Assembly: GCA_949987565.1 (NCBI GenBank)
Contig: OX465111.1
Coordinates: 11,723,904 to 11,787,903, forward strand
Source of the DNA: Luidia sarsii
Lineage: Eukaryota > Echinodermata > Asteroidea > Paxillosida > Luidiidae
Direction of reading: 5' to 3'
DNA length: 64,000 nt
A model generated the notes under the pieces. It saw only the letters and a program-made list of their open reading frames with translations. It did no database searches and was not told the origin of the DNA. Positions 47,830 to 59,015 of the stretch are shown here, in pieces. Each line of letters starts with the position of its first letter. The first letter of the stretch is position 1. The translations under genes were made by a program, and so were the position numbers.

Positions 47830-48415
47830 TAAGCTGCTGCCGCGAGGTGCCACCCTAGCCCAGCGCGCCCCTTGTCGAATGTCACGCTGCGCCGAGTTCT
47901 GGCCGTGACGGGACCGGCTGGCTGACAAAATAGTCGCCGTCCCAGAAATTCCGAAGCACCCCGTAACCTGTGCATAAACTTGCCAATAGGTTAAATAGCA
48001 CCCCGCGGGTCTGCCGCTATCCAAACGTCCATCCCTCTAATTCCATTTCCCGCTAATGCTCCCAAGGGTCACTGGACGGTAGAGCATGTCGGTCAATACT
48101 AAACAATGTTGGTCAAAATATCAACGTCATCGTCGGTCGATGAAATTCTAACAATTGGATTGTGCTTGTCATAACCAATCACAAAACTGCCAATATTAAA
48201 TGTAGTACACCCTGACCCAAACCGTCCACGAAAAGAAAAAATATCCTTTGTTGACACTTTGTGCCCGATATTTTCACAGTGCGGATTCAGGAAAAGGCGT
48301 GTGCATTTCTAATTGCGCGCGTCACGCAAATTCTTAGGCGTCTTCAAAGTACGGCGTCTTAGTCTTGAGGGAACGGGTGAATGGTCGCAACAAGCCACTC
48401 ATGCACTCAATAGAT
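47830..48415. other. No gene seen
   Basis: Unique-looking DNA with short frames only. Confidence 0.45.
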
Positions 48416-48417
48416 CA

Positions 48418-48795
48418 ACCAATCAATCAATCCATTTATATAGCCAATCAGTCGATAGGTTTATCAATCAGTCGATCAATAGGTTTATTAATCAGTCGAT
48501 CTGTAGGTTTATCAATCAGTCGATCAATAGGTTTATCAATCAGTCGATCTGTAGGTTTATCAATCAGTCGATCAATAGGTTTATCAATCAGTCGATCTGT
48601 AGGTTTATCAATCAGTCCATGAATAGGTTTATCAATTTAAGTCGATCAATAGGTTTATCAATTAGTCGATCAATAGGTTTATCGATCAGTCGATCAATAG
48701 GTTTATCAATCAGTCGATCTGTAGGTTTATCAATCAGTCGATCAATAGGTCTATCAATCAGTCGATCAAAAGGTTTATCAATCAGTCGATCTTTG
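48418..48795 (+). repeat. 24-bp minisatellite CGATCAATAGGTTTATCAAT
   Basis: About fifteen copies ending in CAGT. CGATCAAT and CGATCTGT variants alternate through much of the tract, which makes a 48-bp higher-order period. The Ile/Asn/Arg/Phe frames are artefacts. Confidence 0.97.
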
Positions 48796-48834
48796 GAATT
48801 TGGTCAAGATCTTTAGCGCTCTACGCAGAGAATA

Positions 48835-49079
48835 TTAGGCCCAATACACCATTTGGAAGACCAGAAAACATCGACGTCCACAGATTACATTCTACTTCAC
48901 ACAGTCTGTGGATCTTTATCTTACGGTCTTGGATCCTGTACTTCTCGAGAAATCTTCACTCAAATAGTTTATTACTCGCGAGAACTCGCTTTCGCAGGAT
49001 TTCTTTTTTGGTATGTTTAATGGTTCAACACAATGGTTTAACACAAACAAGCTGTGGCAATGTTGTATGGGGCCTTTAA
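48835..49079 (+). mobile_element. TTAA-ended MITE family, copy 1
   Basis: Begins TTAGGCCCAATACACCATTTGG and ends CAATGTTGTATGGGGCCTTTAA, i.e. inverted ends. Inner landmarks are CACACAGT.TGT.GAT, TTACGGTCT, GAGAAATCTTCACTCA, AATAGTTTATT, CGCAGGATTTC and TGTTTAATGG, in the same order as in 56993-57367. Confidence 0.85.
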
Positions 49080-49785
49080 ATCGGCGGTAGACGCACCGAG
49101 CTCCAACATAGTGCACCGACCCGGCGGTCATTCAACGAACGGCTATCAGTCTATCTATGACCTGCGGGGGAGCGTATCGTATAACCGTGACACGTGCGGG
49201 AAGGTTTTGTTCGTGTTTCCCGCTCTCGTGAGAACACGCCGATGGTCGACCTACGCATGTATGGGTTTCGTTTGGTTCCAAGACATCAACGCCTTGCAGT
49301 CAGTACGGAGCCCGTGAGGGGACATGGGTTATTATTTATTTTACTTTGTTCCCACGAAAGGATTCATTAAATAATTAGGCCCTACTTCTACGGCATGGGA
49401 TATCATTGCTTGGGGGGGACAATTCGATGGGGATGAAAGATTTCTCGAGGGAACGAAAAATAAGGAGCAAATTTCACGCATGTTCCCTAACGGGCTCTGT
49501 AGATGAGCGCCCAGGAAATGGCCCGAGAGTGAGCACGGGGGTCGGCGCCGGGTCGTGCGTCCAATTAGCCCCGAGGGAACGGGCCGAGCGTAACCCGACC
49601 AGGTTTCGACATTGTTCGCTGACACGACGACAAGAGATGATTATCACAAAGTGGACACGTGTTAAGCCGAGTTGTAACGTCCAGTGTACCAAATGAAATA
49701 TAAAAAACAAATACAAAAAAATGACCGTGTTTAACCAACCTTTTGACCCAGCTTGGTGGAACAAAACTGGTAATGTTCATAGTGA

Positions 49786-49870
49786 GTTTGCGTAGAGGAG
49801 AATGTACTTCAACGGAGTTTTCTCTATTCGACGTGTACTTAAACACTGTGTGCTCAGTGCTTTTGCCCCA
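49786..49870 (+). repeat. Dispersed repeat family B, copy 1
   Basis: GTTTGCGTAGAGGAGAATGTA...TCAACGGAGTTTTC...TTCGACGTG...ACACTG..TGCTCAGTGCTTTGCC-like succession shared with 52864-52945. 49080-49785 before it has no assignable gene. Confidence 0.65.
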
Positions 49871-50695
49871 TTGTCTGCTGAAATATCAACTGGCATGATG
49901 CTATCGTTTAATACAGGCTCGAATGCAGGCCATAGAGCAAGGAATGGTCAGACCTTGTGATGGGCGAATAGCTGAGCGGTTCTTACAGAGCGTGGTCAAG
50001 AATCAACAGCTCGTGTCTCGTGCCTCCCACACAACAGCTCTAAAAATGGCCCGGAAGTTCTTTTTTCAGCCTTTCTTTTGGTAAAATGTGACCCGGCACA
50101 ACGACATGAGGAATATCCCACCAAAACACCTTTTGAGTAAACAACGCCTGATGTTAAAGTATCTTCACAATTCGATTACAAATCGATTTTCTTTTTTTTT
50201 GTATTTTCTGAAATTTTAAGTATTAGAGGATATTATATTTTGATATGATTTAAAAGCTAATGGTATACTCTTTCACATCATTAGAAAACCTCAAAATCTG
50301 AAAACTAGGGATAATCCTCATTATGCTGTGCCGGGTCACAAATGTGAAATATGTAACCCAATAAACCCTCCTATGTTTAATTGTAGCGTTGCTTTTTACA
50401 ACTCAGAATATTCTCCTGATTTCTGAACAGTTTCATGATGAGTTATCTGCTTTAGCAAAATGAACTCTCCAGTCCTTGCTATGGGACCATCACTGGACTG
50501 CGAAGAGCAGTGAGTAATGAGAGGGCGTGGCCTTCCTTACCTAGAAGGAGGTTTCTCAGAGGCAGACCGCTAAATTGAATGACTTTTAGTGAAGAATTAA
50601 TACATTCAGTACATCCATGGAGGTTCAGTATATAGATCCTGACAAGGGAGATTCGATTGGACTTATAGTGGCCCAGTACCGGTATGACAGTTGGT
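49871..50695. other. No gene seen
   Basis: AT-rich, unique-looking. GTGACCCGGCACA occurs at about 50089 and in reverse as TGTGCCGGGTCAC at about 50327, so 50089-50339 may be a diverged foldback element with AT-rich inside. Confidence 0.4.
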
Positions 50696-50696
50696 A

Positions 50697-50853
50697 TCGC
50701 TGTCTCTGTCTGTCTGTATCTGTCTCTTTCTCTGTGTCTCTCTCTCCTCTCCATCTCTCTCCCTCTCTACCTCTGTCTCTGGCTATCCTTCTCTCTCTCT
50801 CGCTCCCTCTCTCCCTCTCTCTCCCCCTCTCTCTCTCCCTCTCTCCCCCTCTC

Positions 50854-50884
<31 letters not shown>

Positions 50885-51045
50885 CCATATCCATCTCACC
50901 CTCTCTCCCTCTCTCCTCTCTCTCCTCTCTCTCCTCTCTCTCTCTCCCTTTCTCTCCCTATCTCTCCCCTCTCTCCCCTCCATCTCCCTCTCTCTCTCCC
51001 CCTCTCTCTCCTCTGTCTCACTCCATCTCTCTCTCTCTCTCTCTA
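50697..51045 (+). repeat. CT-rich tract
   Basis: TCTCTC/CCCTCTC composition with TCTCTG words at its left end. Ser/Leu and Arg/Glu frames are artefacts. 51046-52398 beyond it has no assignable gene; a G12 run is at about 52170-52181. Confidence 0.95.
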
Positions 51046-52398
51046 TGAAATGGCGTCCAAGTGCCGCATTCCGAAAAAAGGAATGAGATGCTTCCATTAT
51101 GCATAGGTTTGATTCAATAATGGAGTGGAATTACTAACCAGAATGTGCCCAGCGCATATCAGCGATATGCATGTGCTCTATAGCGAGCGTACGAGCGTAC
51201 CACGTGGCGAAATCGTGACCGACCTGATAATACTATACATAGGTAGCTGTACAATGTATATAGGCCCTATGCGCCATACCAAGAATACCAGCATGGGCAT
51301 AGGAACAATTGTGCATATCTCTACACACAATAGAATGGCTTTTCATTTCTATTTCTTATATGAACATTGGACACAGTCAGGCTCAAAGGGTAAAACAAAT
51401 AAGGACTATTGAAATTATCTAGATAAGAGAAAACTCTAAGCCTTTCATTTAAATTATTTAGTCATGATTGTTTTTACCATATGCTTCGTTCCCTTACAAT
51501 GCATTGGTCTTTATGGGGGTAGACGCCCAGTCGCCCATGTGGAATAGCCTAACCATAATAGTAAGGAAGTTATGAAACCATAACATTTGTTTCATACACA
51601 AGAGAGACTATAGTTGCAAACACGGCAGACTCGGAACGAGATTGGGAACGGTGCGGATGCGCATGCCTTTGCAGAGACGGGTACGGTACGGGGTGCAGGC
51701 AATCCAGGCATGGGTGGACGAGCCGGCGGAGAGGCGCGCTGGCGCCCGTAGACGCCGAAATTCGACGCACGCGCAACGCACGCGACCCGCCATCTTCTGG
51801 TGACTAAACACGGCTAAAATAACATCACAAGAAAGGCGCTGCCTATAAGATTTCTACTCTCTTTCTGTCTACACTATAATAGAGCCGTCTCCCCAATCTC
51901 CCGTGGCGGAAGTTTCCGCCATTGAAGCAGCCCCTTTTTTTCACTCGATCCAGGGAGGAGGTCGAGAAAAAGAAGAAGGCATTGAACGGCTATAGAAATC
52001 AAAACAGGGGCTAGCGTCAACAAAGATTAGGGAACGAGGAAGGCGGATGAGGTCGAAATGGATTTCACAGCGCACCGTCAACGCAGCGCGCACCGCCGGA
52101 ACACTTCCGGAGAAAAACGGACACGAGAGTCTCCCGGAAATCCCCATGCAGAGTGCAGACTCAGGGCGGGGGGGGGGGGGTGGGGCAAGACTACGACAAA
52201 CATGTTCTTGCTTTCTGCTGAGGAATGGAACGGGTTTTTTTGGACGGAGGCGGTAGTATAGTGTGATTCCTTTCCCTTCTCGAATCGGGTTATGTCGGTT
52301 AAGTGCTACAGTTTACATTGAATTAAACATGACTTAAAGTGATATATGAAAATTTTGCAAACTGCTTACTGACTAAAATTACCAAATTTCAAATCTCA

Positions 52399-52645
52399 AA
52401 TTTTAGTGGGCCTGACGTTTCGATCCTAGCAAGATCTTTCTCAAAGGCAAAGTGACAAGGACAAAACAGATACATGTACACGAAAGAAGGGGGAAGAGAG
52501 TGAATAGGACACTTATCCGTGTTTCTCATCCGTGTCCTATTCACTCTCCCCCCTTCCTTCGTGTACATGTATCTGTTTTGTCCTTGTCACTCTGCCTTTG
52601 ATTGAAATCCTGCTAGGATCGAAACGTCAGGCCCACTTAATTTTG
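52399..52645. mobile_element. Near-perfect foldback element with CGAAACGTCAGG ends
   Basis: The left arm (about 52399-52512) reads TAGTGGGCCTGACGTTTCGA...GAATAGGACAC. The right arm (52532-52645) is its reverse complement from GTGTCCTATTC to TCGAAACGTCAGGCCCACTTA. The loop is 19 bases. The arms match almost base for base over more than 100 bases, so the inversion is young compared with other family copies. Confidence 0.93.
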
Positions 52646-52863
52646 TGAATTAAAGATGAATAATTGTGGGCAAACAGGAAAAGCGACAACATGAACAGAA
52701 AATTGAGTTAAACGAAACGAAAAACGAACAGGGAAAAAAAGTAAAGATAATTTTTAAAATGTTCTTGATTAATTGTAACGAATGTTTACACATCATTATC
52801 CTATATTCATGTTCGTATACCAACGATTGCTTCATTTTGGCATAAAGCTATGGTATAACATGA

Positions 52864-52945
52864 TGTTTGCGTCGAGGGGAATGTAATTCAATGAGGTTTT
52901 GCCCTTGCTCGACGTGATCAACACTGAATGCTCAGTGCTCTGCCT
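52864..52945 (+). repeat. Dispersed repeat family B, copy 2
   Basis: Matches 49786-49870 in word order. It lies immediately upstream of a tRNA-like element, so the pair may form one composite. Confidence 0.65.
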
Positions 52946-52967
52946 AATGCCTGGTGATCAAGTGATC

Positions 52968-53050
52968 TGATGAACCAGCTCAGTGGGCAAGTGTTAAGAC
53001 GTCTGCACTAAAAAGCGGGAGTCGCGGGTTCGAATCCTGCCCAAGGGCAA
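52968..53050 (+). repeat. tRNA-derived (SINE-like) element
   Basis: An A-box-like CAGCTCAGTGGGCAAG at 52977 is followed 50 bases later by the B box GGGTTCGAATCC (53026-53037) in a GCGGG/CCTGC T-arm. CTGC/GCGG can form part of an anticodon stem. No proper acceptor stem is visible, so it is more likely a SINE head or decayed tRNA than a working gene. An A-rich region follows from about 53080. Confidence 0.55.
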
Positions 53051-53089
53051 AACCTCAATGAAAACTAGGTTATCTTTAAAACAGTGGCC

Positions 53090-53350
53090 AAAAAAATGAA
53101 AACAAAAATAACGTGCAAGAAAAGAGAGTTTTTTTATTTAAATTTGTAAAAAAATATATATATATAAAAAATAAAAATAAAAATAAAGAAAAAGACGATA
53201 AAGAAAAAAGAAGAAGATAAAAGCCAAAACATAGCAATACAAATCTGAAAAGAAAAATAAATAGGAAAAAATGAAACAAATGAAATGGTAATGTAATAAA
53301 AACAAATTGTAAGAAATTTTAAAAAAGGGAAACAAAAGGGGAAAATCAAA
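53090..53350 (+). repeat. A-rich low-complexity tract
   Basis: AAAATAAAAATAAAAATAAAG and AAGAAAAAGA words with a short (AT)n at 53155-53164. It could be the A-rich tail of the preceding tRNA-like element. The Phe-rich minus frames are artefacts. Confidence 0.7.
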
Positions 53351-54699
53351 CAATCAAAATCCAGACGTGACACGTCTTATCTAGGACGCACCTGTTCCCG
53401 GGCATTAGCCGAGACGAAATGATTTCATTTACAAATTGGGGGAAAAAATGATTTGATTTACTGGTAATTCGGAGGCCAGCCAAGCCGAGACCCGTCCCCC
53501 GGCCGTGTACACGGGTCCGGGCATCGCGACGTCACGGCGTCGCTTAGTTGTACGTGTGCACGCACGCTCAGTGCGCGGGCAGGCGGGTCCCCTATTCATT
53601 TGCGCATGGCCAATTATCTGCCAATCGGCGACTGTGCGGGGAACGCATTACTGAGTCGCGATCCCCTTCCATCCAATACGAATGCTGACCGCGAGAGTCT
53701 GTATTCAGCATGTAGACAGACGACTGGAGAAAGGGGAAGGAACACACCGTCAGCTGACGATACAGATGTTCCGTGTCTCTCTTCCACAAATAGATAAATA
53801 ATAAGTTCCATAGAAGAGCAATCATGTGGAGTCCATTACAGTGAGTGTCCTGTCGACTCCGGTGAAGGACGATTTACATGTATTAATGTGGTTCATAGTT
53901 TTTTAACCACTTACCCGTATCTGGTCTTGTCAGTGCCTCGCCATTGGGATTATTCCGAACTAGACTTCAATTAACTATATACAATTTGGCTGGGGGTACA
54001 AACGGGGTGCAGATTATCTCCTTGTTTCTTTTTGGAATGATCACAGGGAGGTATTTTCAAAATTCAATTATTTTTATGTGTTTTCCGAACAGTAGGTCTT
54101 TCCCGAACAGTAGGCCTAACTCCCACGGGTCACTTCGTGGGTTGAAGGGCTACTTTTTAAGGAAGACGAGAAGCCGAATCCTCTAATATTGGGCAATATG
54201 AAACCTGCATTTTGGCCCACCTTGGTTAAGATATCAATATTATTGGTAACATTTTCTGGTACATAAGAGCCCAACTGTAGCTAGGATTGCATCAACCAAA
54301 TCAATGACAAACTTCTAGCATTTCGAAACAAAGCCAGGCTAAGTGTTGGGCAAACGATGTTGCTGTTGGTTCTAACAGTGCACGGATAACCTAATCTCAC
54401 AAATGGCATACATTTATCGATACCGATCGAACCTCATGAAAGACAGCAGGTGGAAATCCCAAAAACATATTGATCGGCCCTATAGGAGGGACTGGCATCG
54501 CACTGGGTGGGATCGGAACCACGGCCACAGTAGTGGTAGACGAGAGAGCTCACATTAAACACAGCATGATAATGATGAGCTTTCCTGCTCGGAAGATCCA
54601 GTAGACAGGACAAGCAGCCGATTTCAACAAACATTAGTGCACGGTGAACTCCACTTTAATACGCCATACCTTATTGCGTAAGTTGCGCAATAACAAGAT
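53351..54699. other. No gene assigned
   Basis: A GC-rich patch at 53470-53590, then mixed sequence. On the minus strand, GTGGTTCCGATCCCACCC near 54505-54522 resembles a Pol III B box, without a convincing A box. Confidence 0.4.
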
Positions 54700-54935
54700 G
54701 GCTCCGCCGAGCTGATTATCATAACGTGTGGACTCACACCTTCTTTTTTTTAATGAGGGGTCTTAGGAGGCTGATTAATTGATTTATTGCAGAACAAGTG
54801 ACAACCTGGGGTTTCACTTTTAAATTTCGTGTGTAACTTGGAAAATATCTGGCTTTTTATATGTGGCCCTATTTGACTGTAGAAGTGGAGGAGTCCTTCC
54901 CAAAATCCTTGCAGAAATACGACTTGGACGGCTAC
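54700..54935 (-). repeat. Dispersed repeat family A, minus copy
   Basis: Reverse-complement partner of 42538-42757, with about fifteen extra bases in the middle. Ends: CGCCGAGCTGATTATCAT on the left as written, and GGACGGCTACAT at the right. Confidence 0.8.
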
Positions 54936-55157
54936 ATATATTGGAGTGGGTGGTTTTTTTCTGGGGGTAAAAATTAAATTAATATTTAAAAGAAAGTGGG
55001 AGATGAGGGTCCCATCTACAATTTAGGGTTTAGCTACAAGACCAGAGAAACTTTTGGGTGTGCTTTTATACAGTGTTGCATGGGAGCTAGATTTAGTGTT
55101 CTGCAACCGTCCGGAAGAACGGCTGATCTGTCTGCTGCCACCAACGTCCGAAATCCT

Positions 55158-55205
55158 CCCCCCCCCCCCCCCCGCCACACACACACACGCACCTTCACAC
55201 ACCCA
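55158..55205 (+). repeat. C-run and CA-rich tract
   Basis: A run of about fifteen C followed by CACACACACGCAC. 55206-56184 has no assignable gene, although 55640-55970 is GC-rich with frames of up to 133 codons open on both strands. Confidence 0.85.
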
Positions 55206-56184
55206 CTGACGGTTTAAAGTATCGGCAATTACTTCGGTTACGTATCAGCAGCCGGGCGCCACCTATATATACCAGAGAGACCACACTGAAAAGACGGCAA
55301 CCCCTCAGAGAAAAAAAAAAGACAAGGTCTATATCTGTGAAGTTTATATACTATTATACATACACGCGTCAAAGTGGCTTGCTGTTACCATGACGCTGGG
55401 AATGAAGTGTGTAGGAGACAGGGGAACAACAACTCAAGCCCGGCAGGTCACCGGGTAGATCCCACCCTCTGACGCAATCTGTCAGCGTAAGCCCCGCTTA
55501 GGTCGTATCCTCGCTGGTCGAATTACGATGTACCACTCCGATCTCGAGTTTCCCCGGAGGGAGACTGACGGTTATCCCCTCCTTCCGATGGAAAGACGGC
55601 ATTAGCCGGTGACAAAAAATGATGTTGACAAGGGGGGGAGGGGAGGGGTCGATTTCAGACCAGTGTCGTCACTTGCTCGTGGCGAAGATGAAAGGGACGG
55701 GCATTGGCTTTTGGTGGAGTTCGGCTCGGGTTACCAGCGATCGGGAGCGAAGCGGCTCGTCGGGTGCGGATCTGGCCGTGCGGACGCGCCTGCCGTTCAG
55801 GTGCGTATGCATGGGGCGCTGATGATGGAAGTCCAGCTGCCTCTCCGCACCCGGTATACCTGCTGCATGCTGCACGCCGGCATCGAGTCTGAAGTCGGCG
55901 GCGGCCGTCCGTCCGTACAACGCGGCACTGTCCGTCGCATTCAGATTGCCCACATGCGCGATTCCGCACTCATCAGACGCAACGCGGATATTACACAATG
56001 CATGACATAATCACTAAAGCCGGGATTTCATGTACGGTCGACCTCCTATATAGTTGGTGGGCCCTGGTAACTGGTCTTGCTATTCTGATTAAGCCCAAGC
56101 GAACGACAACATCTTGAGACAGCAGCACCTCTAATTACTGCTTGCCTCGTACGCAAGAAGATCACCTGCACCACAGAACGGTGC

Positions 56185-56338
56185 GAAATCCTTGACGGCT
56201 TTTTGCCTCTTTCTACTTTCTCAGGTTACCATTTGAGGTAAAACATTCGCAGGATTTCTGTTTTGGAATGTTTAATGGTTTAACACACAAACTGTGGCAA
56301 TCTGTTGACCTGTACCGATGTTGTATAGGGTCTTAAAA
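56185..56338 (+). mobile_element. TTAA-ended MITE family, partial copy
   Basis: Right half only: TTACCATTTGAG, CGCAGGATTTC, GGAATGTTTAATGGTTTAAC, CAAACTGTGGCAAT and GTTGTATAGGGTCTTAAA. It retains a TTTTTGCCT segment also found at 57222. Confidence 0.8.
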
Positions 56339-56967
56339 TATCCTTTGTTTGTACGCAATGACCAAGATTAACGGACTCCATTTCAGAAAATAAAATCCTA
56401 TACGCAATCCTTTCCGGTCCCTGTCTGACGCAACTCGGCTTTCGTGTGTATGGGAACAAGGACGCCGTGCGCGTACGATAATGGGCACTCTTCCCCGGAA
56501 ACCCTTAATAGTCTCCGCTCAAGGCCGACCGTCCGAATCCACACCAGCTTCACTGAGCCCGCTCATGAAACGTGAGCAGCCAGCCAATCATTCAAGGCGG
56601 ACTGTGGGGTCCGAGTCTGAAGTCGCCGGCGATCCCGCCGTCTAATAAGTGGTCGGATAGTTTTGTCGGAGGGGGAAGTATGGCAATGAACCGCGGATCT
56701 CTCTTACGTGCGGAGGCAATCGGAGATGAATCGACCATCGCCACAATTGGAAACCCTATACCTTGACCCCATCCAAATTTAACCGAACCAAACTGTACAC
56801 ACTAGAGGTCCGTTTGTCTCCATGCGGTAAGCACGGGGCCCGAAACTCAGCCCAAGTTCAAGAGCCAGTTGAGGATAAAAAGGAAACAAATGACTCTTAT
56901 ACCGTGACCCCGAGACACAGAAACGGGTGAAAGGGTACGTTTACACGGGTAGCTTACTTCGCTGCTA
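56339..56967. other. No gene seen
   Basis: Unique-looking DNA with short frames only. Confidence 0.4.
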
Positions 56968-56995
56968 ACTTCGCTGCCACGAAGCAGCGAAGTTA
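56968..56995. other. Hairpin abutting the TTAA-ended MITE
   Basis: AACTTCGCTGC and GCAGCGAAGTT form a perfect 11-bp stem around CACGAA. The stem overlaps the TTAA target of the neighbouring element. Confidence 0.75.
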
Positions 56996-57367
56996 AAGGC
57001 CCAATACAACATTGGGAAGATCGGAAAACATCCATGTTCACAGATATCCTTCTAATTCACACAGTTTGTAGATTGTCATGATATAATCCTCATGTTGCAA
57101 TCTTACGGTCTGGGATGCTGTACCGGTACTTCTAGAGAAATCTTCACTCATACATCGACAAATAGTTTATTGCACGCGAGTAATATCTACTTCTTACACT
57201 ATAGTAAGGAGCGAAAACCGTGACGTTTTTTGCCTTTTTTTATATTTTATCAGATTACCATTTGAGTTTAAACCTTTGCAGGATTTCCTTTTGGGAATGT
57301 TTAATGGTTTAAACACAAACTGTGGCAATGTTTTTACCTTTACCAATGCTGTATATAGGGTCTTTAA
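56993..57367 (+). mobile_element. TTAA-ended MITE family, complete copy (375 bp)
   Basis: Starts TTAAAGGCCCAATACAACAT and ends CAATGCTGTATATAGGGTCT then TTAA. Inverted ends with TTAA at both borders are typical of piggyBac-type elements, but the transposase class is inferred. Two relatives lie in this window. Confidence 0.85.
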
Positions 57368-57889
57368 CAGCTCGTGTGGATATACCCAACGGCTCCTCCG
57401 ATTGTGGCGAGAAGCGACTCGGCCGACCGGCACTAAACAGCCGCATGGGTCAAATGAATGAAAAAAATACCCACATCGTCAAGGTTTCTGAAACGGTCTG
57501 AAGATGAACAAAACGATAACAAGCCCGACCTATTTCTGAAGGAGCTCTAAATTCCCAACTGGCGGCGGTCGATTTATTACACACTTCGCCGAGTCAATAG
57601 GAATTACGGGGAAGATACTCCGAGGAGGAAACGCTTGATTCTCACTGTGTTAAATTGACCCGGGCTTTATGACTAACGCCATTAGTAACGGTGGCCGAAT
57701 GCGCCCAGCTATAATATGCGCTGCCGTCTATATACACGGCATACGATAACGAGTTCACGGTGGACGGGCGTGGGCCTATTTATAACGGAGCAAAGGACCC
57801 GCCACTCTGCCCGGTAACGGATCGTGTCCTGAACACGCAGGATTGTTTCTGACTGTTTTAATTGGCGTCATGGGCGAAACAGAGTGAGG
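57368..57889. other. No gene seen
   Basis: Mixed composition with short frames only. Confidence 0.45.
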
Positions 57890-57892
57890 GAA

Positions 57893-58620
57893 GGGCAAGA
57901 TAGAGAGTGATGGAGGGAGTGAGGGAGGGAGGGATTGGGGGAGGGAGGCAGGGAGGCAGGCAGGGACGCAGCAAAGGCAGGGAGGGAGGGAGGGAGGGAG
58001 GCGGAGAGGTAGGGAGGGAGGCAGGGAGGCAGGAGGGAGACAGGGAGGCAGGGAGGGAGGCAGTGAGGGAGGCAGGGAAGGCAGGGAGGGAGGCAAGAAG
58101 GGAGGGAGGCAGGCAAGCAGGCAGGCAGGGAGGGAGGCAGGGAGGCAGGGAGGCAGTGAGGCAGTGAGGGAGGCAGGGAGGGAGGCAGTGAGGGAGGCAG
58201 GGAAGGCAGGGAGGGAGGCAAGAAGGGAGGGAGGCAGGCAAGCAGGCAGGCAGGGAGGGAGGCAGGGAGGCAGGGAGGCAGGGAGGCAGTGAGGCAGTGA
58301 GGGAGGCAGAGGGAGGCAGTGAGGGAGGCAGGGAAGGCAGGGAGGGAGGCAAGAAGGGAGGGAGGCAGGCAAGCAGGCAGGCAGGGAAGGAGGCAGGGAG
58401 GCAGGGAGGGAGGCAGGGAGGCAGGGAGGCAGGGAGGGAGGCAGTGGGGGAGGCAGGGAAGGCAGGGAGGGAGGCAAGAAGGGAGGGAGGCAGGCAAGCA
58501 GGCAGGCAGGGATGGAGGCAGGGAGGTATGGAGGCAGTGAGGCAGTGAGGAAGGCAGGGAGGGAGGCAGGGAGGGGAAGGAGGCAGGGAGGGAGGCGGGG
58601 AAGGCAGAGAGGGAGGCAAC
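57893..58620 (+). repeat. GGCAGGGAGGGA minisatellite, ~127-bp unit
   Basis: The word GGCAGGGAAGGCAGGGAGGG begins at 58071, 58196, 58327 and (as GGCAGGGAAGGC) 58452, i.e. every 125-131 bases, in a GGGAGGCA background. The Pro/Ser/Leu/Cys frames of up to 395 codons on the minus strand are artefacts. G-tracts are dense enough for quadruplexes. Confidence 0.95.
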
Positions 58621-59015
58621 ATGGGTAGGGAGGCAGGTAAGCAGGAAGGGAAGGAGGGAGAGACGGACAGAAGTAGACACAAAGGGCGGAATGGAGAGAG
58701 AAGAGGAAGAGAAAATAAAAGAGGTGAAAAGAGGGGAGAAAGAAAGGAGGTTAGACATACAGGGGGACAGATAGGAAGAGATAGCCGAGAGAGGGGAGAC
58801 GGGATAGGTATGGAAAGAGAATGAGAGCGGGGAGAGTGAAATGGAGGGAGAGAAAGAGACAGACAAAGGGAGGGAGAGAGATGGGAACACGAGACACAGA
58901 GACGAGAAACAAACCAGCCGGGAGGGAAAAAAGAAAACAAACAAAGCAACAGAGGAACACGGAGAGTGAAAGACAGACAGACAGCCAAAGAGGGAGAGGG
59001 AGGGAGAGACAGCGA
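58621..59015 (+). repeat. AG-rich low-complexity tail
   Basis: AGGGAGAGA, AAGAGG and GACAGACAGACA words, decaying from the previous minisatellite. Confidence 0.85.

Noticed and set aside
49960..50035. tRNA-Leu-like GAATAGCTGAGCGGTT
   Set aside because: A-box resemblance only, with no B box downstream.
54480..54545. Minus-strand B-box-like GTGGTTCCGATCCCACCC
   Set aside because: No A box at suitable distance and no tRNA-like fold. Too little to call an RNA gene.
55609..56010. 133-codon frame and opposite-strand frames
   Set aside because: GC-rich composition keeps several frames open. No recognisable protein feature.
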